From NCBI GenBank assembly GCA_027064095.1, contig JAMOQI010000057.1:30646-94645 (forward strand): DNA of 64,000 nucleotides, read 5' to 3'. This DNA is from Bacteroidales bacterium. GTDB lineage: Bacteria > Bacteroidota > Bacteroidia > Bacteroidales > UBA1556. Position 1 is the first letter of the stretch, and every line of letters starts with the position of its first letter. The notes under the pieces are model-generated. The model ran no database searches and was not told the DNA's origin. It saw only the letters and a list, made by a program, of their open reading frames with translations. This document shows, in pieces, positions 55,941 through 64,000 of this stretch. Made by a program: the position numbers and the translations under genes.

Positions 55941-57074
55941 CTATATCATATAATCAAGCAAAGGTTTATAATCGCCTTCACTCAATTTATAATTTAGTCC
56001 ACTTATATTATTATCAGACCATTGTCTAATAATTTTTTTACGATCTTTATCTTTAATATTAACATCAGTAAGACGAGTTGGAGCACCTAAGCTTTTAAAG
56101 AATTCTTCAAATTCTAAAGCTGTTTCATCCACATCTTGTGCCCCAAAAAGTACACTTCCAAGTTCACAAATTCTATCGGAAGCTTTGGACTTCATAATTC
56201 TCATCCAAGCTGGATAAGCAATAGAAAGACTTGCTCCATGAGCAATATCAAAAAGCAAAGATAATTCGTGGCCTATAGCATGAACTCCCCAATCTCCAGA
56301 CTGTCTCCCATGCAAAGTAGTTCCATTAAGGGCCATGGTAGCAGCATACATAATCCTTGCACGCAATTCGTAATTGTCTAAATTTCGTAGCAGTTCAGGA
56401 CCTACTTCCATTGCCTCTTCAATAATTGAATACACAAATCTATCCGCTAATGGAGAATCTCCCTTGCCAAAATATGCCTCTAATGCATGAGCTATCAAGT
56501 CTACAATACCATATACAGTATAATCTTTACTGACAGTAGTAGTAAGCTGAGGGTCGAGATATGATTCTTTAGGATATAAAAATGAGTGTCCATAGCCTAT
56601 TTTTCTTTTTAATTTTTCGTTTTGTAAAACAGCAAAAGGATTCATCTCGGTACCAGTTGCTGCTAATGTCAATACAGCAAAAAGTGGAATTGCTTTACTA
56701 GGGTGTTCCTTGCCTATCATATAATCCCAAACACTACATTCTTCTGCTACTCCTATACTTACCATTTTAGCTGTATCAATAACACTTCCTCCTCCTACAG
56801 CAAGGATAACATCTACTTTATTTTCCCTGGCTATTTTTGTAGCAGCATCAGCATCTTCAACAAGTGGATTCGATTTTATTCCTTCATATTCAAAAATTGT
56901 AAAACCATCTAACATTGACATTAATTGATTATATAATCCTGATTCTTTGATAGATGACTTGCCATAAATCAATAATATTCTCTCTCCATATTGATTTATT
57001 GAAGATGGTAATAAGTCTAAGACCCCTTTGCCAAAATGTAGATTTACAGGATTATAAATTGTAAAATTTTCCAT
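55941..57074 (-). CDS. Iron-containing alcohol dehydrogenase (butanol dehydrogenase/YqhD type)
   Basis: A 377-residue group III alcohol dehydrogenase reducing aldehydes or oxidising alcohols with NAD(P)H. The N-terminal motif FTIYNPVNLHFGKGVLDLLP leads into the nucleotide part with DVILAVGGGSVIDTAKMVSI. Metal ligands are visible in the C-terminal half: GIVDLIAHALEAYFG, HGRQSGDWGVHAIGHELSLL and DIAHGASLSIAYPAW hold the Asp/His set. It starts 2 nt after the stop of the NifX-like gene, so the two are coupled. Confidence 0.94.
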   Translation of the reverse strand: MENFTIYNPVNLHFGKGVLDLLPSSINQYGERILLIYGKSSIKESGLYNQLMSMLDGFTIFEYEGIKSNPLVEDADAATKIARENKVDVILAVGGGSVIDTAKMVSIGVAEECSVWDYMIGKEHPSKAIPLFAVLTLAATGTEMNPFAVLQNEKLKRKIGYGHSFLYPKESYLDPQLTTTVSKDYTVYGIVDLIAHALEAYFGKGDSPLADRFVYSIIEEAMEVGPELLRNLDNYELRARIMYAATMALNGTTLHGRQSGDWGVHAIGHELSLLFDIAHGASLSIAYPAWMRIMKSKASDRICELGSVLFGAQDVDETALEFEEFFKSLGAPTRLTDVNIKDKDRKKIIRQWSDNNISGLNYKLSEGDYKPLLDYMI

Positions 57075-57076
57075 TT

Positions 57077-57430
57077 CTATACTTTTTTTGATAAATGTTC
57101 ACTAATTATATCATCTATATTTTTAAGTTTAGTCAATTGCATTTTTATTCCTGCTTTGTAAAAATCCCGTGAAAAATGAGGCCCAAACTTTTTCCCAATT
57201 ATAAAATCTATGCCATTTAACAACTGCACCAAATCATCATGGTTGTGGTCACTTTCATGCTCTCCGTGATTGTGACCTTTACCTGAATGATGATTTGTTT
57301 CATGTTCATTTTCAATGTAATCAATATTGATAATTTTATTGTTTTTTATTTCAATAATAGCAAACTCAGATGCTCTTCCACTACGTTCTGCTACGTTAAT
57401 TCTATCGTTGGTTGGTATAGCAATTTTCAT
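57077..57430 (-). CDS. NifB/NifX-type dinitrogenase iron-molybdenum cofactor domain protein with His-rich loop
   Basis: About 117 residues from the ATG at 57430 (MKIAIPTNDRINVAERSGRA); a longer frame from 57481 adds 17 residues unlike the family. The fold is the NifX/NafY type that carries Fe-S or FeMo clusters: IAIPTNDR at the start, EFAIIEIKNNKI, and IDFIIGKKFGPHFSRDFYKA near the end. Between them lies a loop of about 24 residues rich in His, Glu and Gly (HHSGKGHNHGEHESDHNHDD), probably metal-binding. No nitrogenase genes are nearby, so a general Fe-S or metal carrier is more likely. It is coupled to the iron-dependent dehydrogenase 2 nt downstream. Confidence 0.87.
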   Translation of the reverse strand: MKIAIPTNDRINVAERSGRASEFAIIEIKNNKIINIDYIENEHETNHHSGKGHNHGEHESDHNHDDLVQLLNGIDFIIGKKFGPHFSRDFYKAGIKMQLTKLKNIDDIISEHLSKKV

Positions 57431-57652
57431 GATAAATATCTTTAATTTTATTTTTAATTTATTAAGCATCAAAATTAGCATAAAATTAAAAACCTAAAAA
57501 TAAAATTGTATAGTTCGAAAAAGCTATTCAAAATTTAAAAAAACCTAGCATAAAAATCGACAAATTACATTTACTAATTTAATCTATAATAAAGTATTAA
57601 AACCTTTATAATAGTGTAACTTTGATGCGTAATATACGTATGAAAACTAATC

Positions 57653-57684
57653 TTTGGGGAAAGACTTGATGTATAGTAATTTTG
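57653..57684 (+). promoter_or_regulatory. Candidate promoter (-33 and -7) of the Ig-repeat giant
   Basis: TTTG at 57653-57656 and TAATTTTG at 57677-57684, 20 nt apart, match the Bacteroidota -33/-7 pattern; the ATG at 57702 follows after 17 nt. A second -7-like TAACTTTG lies at 57617-57624. This is the best promoter match in the window. Confidence 0.55.
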
Positions 57685-57701
57685 CGAACAATATATAGGG
57701 T

Positions 57702-60700
57702 ATGAGATTACTATTTAATTTTTTATTTAATAAGATTTTAAATCGGCTTATTATTAGTCTATTAGTTATACTTGTGCCCTTAATTTCCTTTAGTCAGATC
57801 GTGATTGATACTACACAATCAGCCCAATATCTTGTTAAAAATATTTTAGTTGGTTCTGGAGTTAGCGTTAGCAATATTACTTATATCGGTTCTGTAGTTT
57901 CATTGGGAAATTTCAGTAATGGAAATTCAACTAATATTGGAATGGACCAAGGTATTATACTATCGACAGGTGATGTTACTCATGTTGCAGGGCCTAATCT
58001 TTTACCAAATACTCAAACAAATACTTTAGGTGGTTCAGACCCAGATTTAGCTAGTCTTGTTACTAATCCTATTTATGATGCAGCGATTTTAGAATTTGAT
58101 TTTGTACCAATGTCTGATACCATAAGGTTTCAATATGTATTTGGATCAGAAGAGTATTCAGAATGGGTTAATACAGGGTATAATGATGCTTTTGGTTTTT
58201 TTCTGTCAGGAGCAAATCCTTCTGGTGGTACTTATACCAATAAGAATCTGGCAATAGTACCCGGAACTACAAATACTATTGTTTCCATTAATACTATCAA
58301 TAATGGTTCTGCCGGAATAGGCTCTCCAACTGGGCCTTGTACTAACTGTTCTTATTATATCGACAACTATCAAGGTACAACAATAGAATATGATGGTTTT
58401 ACTACAGTTCTAACTACATGGATAGTAGTTACTCCTTGTACTAGTTATCATATTAAACTAGCAATTGGAGACGGAGGCGACCACTCTTATGATTCAGGTG
58501 TATTCCTAAAAAAGAACAGCTTTTCATCAAACATACTTAAGGTAAATACCAATTATACTATAACTGGGATAAATAATAAAGCAATAGAAGGCTGTAATAA
58601 TGCCTTAGTTAGTTTCACACTTGACAATCCAAGTCCATATAATAGATGGATTCATTATACAATTGGTGGCTCTGCAATCGAAGGAACAGATTATCAGAAT
58701 ATACCTGATAGCGTTTTAATACCTACAGGAAATGACTCTGTTAGTTTTTACATAAATCCTAATTTGGATGGTATTACTGAAGGTGTAGAAGATGTTGAAT
58801 TAATAGTTGAAACTTCATCATGTTCTGTAGATACAGTATTAATTCCTATTTATGATTATGATTCCGTAAAAGTGCAGATAAGTGGAAATTCAAATTTTTG
58901 TATTGGACAATCTAGCACTCTTAATACATCTATTACAAATGGATTTGGTCCTTTTAGTTATAGTTGGAATACAGGATCAACTACCGGTTCAATAACAGAA
59001 AGTCCTAATTCAAATACTATTTATTCTGTAACAGCAACAGACGTTTGTGGAGTCAATGATATCGATAGTATTGCAATAACAGTAAACCAACAACCAAATG
59101 TTACGGCTATATCGCAACCTAATTCAATATGTCAGGGGAATATCGCAACCTTGCAAGTTAGTGGGGCCAATACTTATTCTTGGTCGCCTGGTGGAAGCCT
59201 TTCTGCCAATAGTGGTGATTCTGTTACTGCTACTCCAAATAATACCACCACTTACACTGTAATAGGTACTGATGTAAATGGATGCAAGGATACAACGCAA
59301 ACAACAATAACAGTAAAAAGTATACCTAATATTCAAACTTCCCCATCAGCAACATCGATTTGTATTGGAGATAGTATTATAATAAACGCTAATGGTGGAA
59401 TAAGTTATCAATGGTCCCCTTCCAGTACTTTATCGAACAACAATACTTCTTCAGTAGATGCTTTTCCGACAGTAACAACAACATATACCGTTGTTGGAAC
59501 CGCTGCAAATGGATGTCAAGACTCTGCAACAAGTATTATTGCTGTTAATAATTTACCTAATGTATTAATTAGTCCTTCCAATCCAAGTATATGTATTGGA
59601 ACTTCAAAGAATCTTCATGTAGCTGGTGCTAATACATATTTGTGGTCACCTAATACTAGCTTATCCTCAAATACAGGGACAAATGTAATAGCAACACCAA
59701 ATAGCACAACAACATATATTGTAGAAGGGACTGACAACCATAATTGTAAAAACTCCGATACAGTAGTTTTAACGGTGTATTCTAAACCAACAATAACAGT
59801 TGCCCCTATCAGTATAAATATATGTGAAGGTGCATCTACAGTAATAAATGCTTCAGGAGGAAACACATATTCATGGTCTCCCGGACAAGGGCTCTCTGCT
59901 ACAACAGGAAGTAGTGTAACTGCTTCCCCTTCTGTAAATACAATTTATACTGTTACAGGAATGGATATTCATGGCTGTAGTGATACTGCTATTACTCATA
60001 TCACTGTATCGCCAAACCCAATTATTACAGCATCAGATACTGTTATATGTTTTGGTGATAATACTACACTGAATGCCACTGCTAGTTTATCAGGAACAAC
60101 ATTTTTATGGAATACAGGAAGTACAAACAGTAGTATTAATGTAAGTCCTATAACTTCAACATTGTATCACGTAACAGCAACTGATAATAATGGTTGTGTA
60201 GGTGATGATTCATTAAATATAACTGTAAATCCATTGCCAGTATTATCTATTAGTCCTGCAAACTCAAGTATTTGCATCGGAAATAATATAACTGTAACAG
60301 CCTCTGGAGCAAATACATACTCTTGGGCTCCAACAACTAATAATTCCAACCCAAATAATTCCACCACAACACTTTCGCCAGTAGTAAATACAACATATAC
60401 TGTTACTGGAGTTGATGGAAATGGATGTTCCACCACAACAACTACAAATATTACTATTAATCCACTTCCAAATATTACTATTAATCCAAATATTGATAGT
60501 ATCTGTTGGGGAGGTAATACTTCATTAACAGCAAATGGTGGAAATACATATCATTGGTCACCGGCAGGGAGTTTATCAGCAGTGAATACAGCTACTGTTA
60601 CTGCCAGTCCGACAATACCAACTAATTATATAGTTAGTGGTACAGATACCAATGGATGTACAAATACTGATACGGCTTTAGTATTTGTAAGTCCGGTAGT

Positions 60701-63700
60701 AAGTGTAACTGCTAGTCCGCCAAATATATGTCTCGGAGATTCAAGTAATTTAACAGTAACAAGCAATGTTGCTTCAACATATTCGTGGAATACGGGTCAA
60801 ACATCTAGTAGTTTTTGGGTAAAACCTACTGATACTACAACATATACCGTTACTATAACAACATCAACAGGATGTCAACGCATTGAATCTGTCATAGTGA
60901 ATGTTTATTTAAGGCCTAATGTTATTATAACTCCGGATAGCTCATCAATTTGTGCCGGAGAAACTACAAGTCTTACGGCTTCTGGAGCAGTGAACTATAC
61001 ATGGTTAACAAATCCAAATATTATTAGCACTATTGGTCCCGTTGCAAGTGTAAATCCAACAGCTAATGACAGTTTTATTGTTATAGGAGAAGATTTGTCT
61101 GGATGTAAAGATACTGCATACGCCAAGGTGACAGTATTCCCTGCTCTGAATATTAGTGTAACTCCTTCAAATATTACAACTTGTCAAGGCACACCAGTAA
61201 ATTTAAAATCTTCAGGTGCTATTAGTTATGTATGGAATCATTCTAACAGTTTAAATATAAATACCGGAGACAGTGTAATGGCAACCCCAAATTCTACAAC
61301 GACATACAAAGTTGTGGGCACTGATGCAAATGGCTGTAAAGATTCTGTTTATTCAACGGTTCATATTAACAGTAAACCTATAATATCAATAACACCGGAT
61401 TCTAGTGATATTTGTATTGGAGAATCACAATCTCTTCACGCATCAGGAGCATTTATATACACATGGAGTCCATCTACAGGACTATCAAATACAACAGGAC
61501 ATACAACAACTGCCTCACCGGCAGTAACAACGACATATACTATAATCGGCACATCGCAAGTGGGAGGATGTAAAGACACTGCAACAGCCTTTGTTGGAGT
61601 ACATTCTTATCCTACAATAACCCTAACTCCAGCCACCGTCCAAATCTGTCCCCAAGATTCAACAACACTAACGGCTGGAGGTGCCGATTTATATTCTTGG
61701 AGTCCTACGATAGGACTTTCAGATACATCAGGAGCAATAGTAAAAGCAAAGCCTGATTCAACTCAAATCTACACTGTAATTGGTTCAAATTTATATGGAT
61801 GTACAGATACACTAAGTACTAATATCATTGTTAGTCCTATTCCTGTTATTAGTGGAAATAACTATATCTGTACTGGGAATTCAACAACTCTAAATGTTGT
61901 TAGTAATCTATCTAATACATCTTTTGTATGGGATAATGGAAGTACAAATAGTAGCATAACTGTTTCGCCAACTGTTACAACAACGTATACAGTTACCGCT
62001 ACTGATAATGGAAGTACTTGCACTAACGACACATCCTTTGTTGTTAATGTAAATGCTATTCCTTCTTTATCTATTAGCCCTAATGACACAACAATATGCC
62101 AAGGTACAAGTGTAATACTTACAGCACAAGGTGCAGTTTCATATTCATGGAGCCCTGTGGCAAGTCTCAGTAGTTCTGTTAATCCTGTTGTTTCTGCTCA
62201 CCCATCTACAAATACTATTTACCAGTTAATTGGAACCACAGTAAATGGATGTAAAGATACTGTTTACGCTGATGTAAAATTATTTGCAGCTGTAAATGTG
62301 AATGTAAGTCCGGTATCATCATATAGTTGTGGTGGGGGAAATCAATTACTAACAGCTACCGGTGCTGATACTTATGTTTGGACGCCTTCCAATGGTCTCT
62401 CTACAACAATAGGAGCATCAGTATTAGCTGGGCCAAGTTCCAATACTACTTATACTGTAATGGGTACTGATACAAATAGTTGTACCGACACAGCATTGGC
62501 ACACGTATATATTTATGGTAATCCAAGCATTTCTCCATCAAATCCTAGTATTTGTCCAGAGGATAGTATTCTTTTAACCGCTAATACACAAAATAATCCA
62601 TTATCTTATTTATGGAGTACCGGAGAAACAACCCCAAGCATTTATGCTTCACCTAGTACAACTTCTATAATTTCTGTTACGGTAACTTATCCTGACAGTT
62701 GTATTAAATCTGGGCAAACTACTGTTACTATTTATACTGACCCAAGTGTGTCTGTATCTACAACAACACCATATATTTGTATTGGTGATACAGCAAGTTT
62801 AAGTGCACAAAACTGTTCTTCATATTCATGGACAGGCTTAAACTTAATTAATTCTACCGGTAGCAATGTGAAGTCTATTCCTAACACAGATACTTCATAT
62901 ATTGTTAGGGGAGTAAGTGCACATTCTTGTGTTACTGTTGATACTGTTGATATTCACTTATACCCAAATACAAATGTTAGTATTATAGCATCTCAAAATA
63001 GTATATGTATTAGAGATACTGTGTTATTAATTGCTAATGGAGCGCAGAATTATTCCTGGAGTCCAAATCTATTTATTTCATCATTAACAGGAGACAGCAT
63101 TAAAGTTTACCCACATAATAATACAAACTATATAGTAAATGGAGTTGATAGTAATGGCTGTATAGACTCAGATACAACATTAATTAGTGTTAATTCCGGA
63201 CCTACTGTAACTATTTTACCGGATAGTCCTGTAGTTTGTCAAGGAGATACCATGGATCTAATAGCTTCCGGGGCTTTAACATACTCATGGTCACCATTAG
63301 TCGCTATTACCAATTCTAATAATGACACTGCCAATATTTTTCCTGTTTCAAACATAACATATTATGTAAGAGGTTATGATGCTGCTGGTTGTTATAACGA
63401 TACATTTATATACGTAAATGTTAGAAGAAAACCTTTTATTGGAGTTTTACCTAATCTAGACTCAATTTGTGCTGGCGATTCAATAGAATTAATTGCTTAT
63501 GGAGCATCAACATATAGCTGGTGTCCTGTCAGTAGTTTAAGTGATACAATTGGAACTAATGTTTTTGCAAAACCTAATACTACAACAACTTATCATGTTA
63601 TCGGACGTAGTACTGATGGTTGTACTAAAGAAGCAAATGCTACAATAAATGTTTACCCTGTTCCTAATGTAAGTGCTACAGCAAATGCTTCAATATGTAT

Positions 63701-64000
63701 CTATGATAGTATACAACTTGTTGCTACCGGTGCTGATTCGTATCAATGGTCACCATTGAATAATATTAACACAAATACTAATGGCGATACAGTTACTGTG
63801 TCACCATTAGTTTCTGCTATTTACAAAACTATTGGAACAACAATTCACGGCTGTAAGGACAGTGCTTATTCAAATATCACTGTTTATAATTTACCTAATG
63901 TACAAATAACACCTTCCAATCCTGCAATTTGTTATGGCGATTCAGCACACTTAACTGCCAGTGGTGCTATAATGTATTCCTGGTATCCCGGTGCTAGTGT
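57702..64000 (+). CDS. Giant choice-of-anchor L protein with at least 23 Ig-like repeats (3' end beyond window)
   Basis: The frame from ATG 57702 stays open for 2099 codons to the window end, so the gene is incomplete; no C-terminal sorting domain is visible yet. Signal peptide about 1-32 (LLVILVPLISFSQ). Choice-of-anchor L domain about 40-280: NIGMDQGIILSTGDVTHVAG, IRFQYVFGSEEYSEWVNTGY and NDAFGFFLSG. A Calx-beta-like domain follows (about 285-390). From about residue 400, Ig-like repeats of about 76 residues follow, each with SICxGDSxxLxASGA, then YSWSP and TTTYTVxGTDxNGCxDT. I count 23 starts, the last one cut. Expected at the cell surface as a long fibre or adhesin, probably via T9SS. Confidence 0.93.
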   Translation, partial: MRLLFNFLFNKILNRLIISLLVILVPLISFSQIVIDTTQSAQYLVKNILVGSGVSVSNITYIGSVVSLGNFSNGNSTNIGMDQGIILSTGDVTHVAGPNLLPNTQTNTLGGSDPDLASLVTNPIYDAAILEFDFVPMSDTIRFQYVFGSEEYSEWVNTGYNDAFGFFLSGANPSGGTYTNKNLAIVPGTTNTIVSINTINNGSAGIGSPTGPCTNCSYYIDNYQGTTIEYDGFTTVLTTWIVVTPCTSYHIKLAIGDGGDHSYDSGVFLKKNSFSSNILKVNTNYTITGINNKAIEGCNNALVSFTLDNPSPYNRWIHYTIGGSAIEGTDYQNIPDSVLIPTGNDSVSFYINPNLDGITEGVEDVELIVETSSCSVDTVLIPIYDYDSVKVQISGNSNFCIGQSSTLNTSITNGFGPFSYSWNTGSTTGSITESPNSNTIYSVTATDVCGVNDIDSIAITVNQQPNVTAISQPNSICQGNIATLQVSGANTYSWSPGGSLSANSGDSVTATPNNTTTYTVIGTDVNGCKDTTQTTITVKSIPNIQTSPSATSICIGDSIIINANGGISYQWSPSSTLSNNNTSSVDAFPTVTTTYTVVGTAANGCQDSATSIIAVNNLPNVLISPSNPSICIGTSKNLHVAGANTYLWSPNTSLSSNTGTNVIATPNSTTTYIVEGTDNHNCKNSDTVVLTVYSKPTITVAPISINICEGASTVINASGGNTYSWSPGQGLSATTGSSVTASPSVNTIYTVTGMDIHGCSDTAITHITVSPNPIITASDTVICFGDNTTLNATASLSGTTFLWNTGSTNSSINVSPITSTLYHVTATDNNGCVGDDSLNITVNPLPVLSISPANSSICIGNNITVTASGANTYSWAPTTNNSNPNNSTTTLSPVVNTTYTVTGVDGNGCSTTTTTNITINPLPNITINPNIDSICWGGNTSLTANGGNTYHWSPAGSLSAVNTATVTASPTIPTNYIVSGTDTNGCTNTDTALVFVSPVVSVTASPPNICLGDSSNLTVTSNVASTYSWNTGQTSSSFWVKPTDTTTYTVTITTSTGCQRIESVIVNVYLRPNVIITPDSSSICAGETTSLTASGAVNYTWLTNPNIISTIGPVASVNPTANDSFIVIGEDLSGCKDTAYAKVTVFPALNISVTPSNITTCQGTPVNLKSSGAISYVWNHSNSLNINTGDSVMATPNSTTTYKVVGTDANGCKDSVYSTVHINSKPIISITPDSSDICIGESQSLHASGAFIYTWSPSTGLSNTTGHTTTASPAVTTTYTIIGTSQVGGCKDTATAFVGVHSYPTITLTPATVQICPQDSTTLTAGGADLYSWSPTIGLSDTSGAIVKAKPDSTQIYTVIGSNLYGCTDTLSTNIIVSPIPVISGNNYICTGNSTTLNVVSNLSNTSFVWDNGSTNSSITVSPTVTTTYTVTATDNGSTCTNDTSFVVNVNAIPSLSISPNDTTICQGTSVILTAQGAVSYSWSPVASLSSSVNPVVSAHPSTNTIYQLIGTTVNGCKDTVYADVKLFAAVNVNVSPVSSYSCGGGNQLLTATGADTYVWTPSNGLSTTIGASVLAGPSSNTTYTVMGTDTNSCTDTALAHVYIYGNPSISPSNPSICPEDSILLTANTQNNPLSYLWSTGETTPSIYASPSTTSIISVTVTYPDSCIKSGQTTVTIYTDPSVSVSTTTPYICIGDTASLSAQNCSSYSWTGLNLINSTGSNVKSIPNTDTSYIVRGVSAHSCVTVDTVDIHLYPNTNVSIIASQNSICIRDTVLLIANGAQNYSWSPNLFISSLTGDSIKVYPHNNTNYIVNGVDSNGCIDSDTTLISVNSGPTVTILPDSPVVCQGDTMDLIASGALTYSWSPLVAITNSNNDTANIFPVSNITYYVRGYDAAGCYNDTFIYVNVRRKPFIGVLPNLDSICAGDSIELIAYGASTYSWCPVSSLSDTIGTNVFAKPNTTTTYHVIGRSTDGCTKEANATINVYPVPNVSATANASICIYDSIQLVATGADSYQWSPLNNINTNTNGDTVTVSPLVSAIYKTIGTTIHGCKDSAYSNITVYNLPNVQITPSNPAICYGDSAHLTASGAIMYSWYPGAS

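Noticed and set aside
57077..57430. Nitrogen fixation function for the NifX-like protein
   Set aside because: No other nif genes in the window; the fold is widely used outside nitrogen fixation.
59124..62089. Open frames on the minus strand inside the Ig-repeat gene
   Set aside because: They are shadows of the repeat pattern of the plus-strand gene; no signal or family signature and the plus frame is continuous.
58900..64000. Regularly spaced repeats that could suggest a CRISPR array or satellite
   Set aside because: The period is about 228 bp, the repeats are diverged in DNA but in one continuous reading frame, and they translate to Ig-like domains.

Overview
The window comes from an AT-rich member of the Bacteroidota, probably class Bacteroidia. 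Four things point there: three proteins end in type IX secretion (T9SS) type A sorting domains; several candidate promoters match the Bacteroidota -7 element TAnnTTTG; the lipoproteins and the GH92 mannosidase are of Bacteroidota type; and several conserved proteins typical of the phylum are present (IPExxxVDY family, DUF4442, a fur-purA pair). Both ends of the window cut genes. No phage, integrase, transposase, CRISPR array or rRNA was seen.

Layout. 1-7.2 kb holds an AmgK-like sugar kinase (cut by the window start), pyruvate kinase, a DUF456 membrane protein, a gmhA-hddC-like-gmhB heptose trio, a PlsC-like acyltransferase, an MltD-type lytic transglycosylase and TatA. 7.2-16.9 kb holds an IPExxxVDY protein, a NodB deacetylase, an ankyrin/barrel protein, lipoproteins, a GH92 mannosidase, gltX and a secreted nuclease-fold protein. 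16.9-31 kb holds tdk, a conserved acidic protein, a two-gene regulatory system (propeller histidine kinase plus LytTR regulator), an MDR oxidoreductase, fur-like, purA, a PepSY-like protein, an outer-membrane barrel, rlmH and a bifunctional RelA/SpoT. 31.5-43 kb is one 3854-codon secreted giant. 43-49 kb holds rsgA, a cupin, recJ, a large fused Fe-S oxidoreductase and tRNA-His. 49-51 kb is sparse: a DUF4442 protein, a degenerate stretch, an unknown membrane-anchored protein and a short SSB. 51.4-57.5 kb holds a T9SS lamin-tail protein and an Fe-ADH/NifX-like pair. From 57.7 kb to the end runs a choice-of-anchor L protein with at least 23 Ig-like repeats, cut by the window end.

How the genes fit together. 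Most of the window is core metabolism and housekeeping. The accessory character is in the cell surface: heptose activation, peptidoglycan and polysaccharide remodelling, and about 24 kb of very large exported repeat proteins. The T9SS machinery itself is not in the window.

The most interesting unexplained signal is a family of intergenic repeats. A palindromic core lies at four places (about 13.24, 27.03, 28.13 and 31.19 kb), and at two of these it ends a longer degenerate element of about 200-250 bp. Next in interest are the fusion architecture of the Fe-S oxidoreductase, a heptose operon without its kinase, an ankyrin protein ending in a possible outer-membrane barrel, and a region of apparent gene decay at 49.5-50.0 kb.
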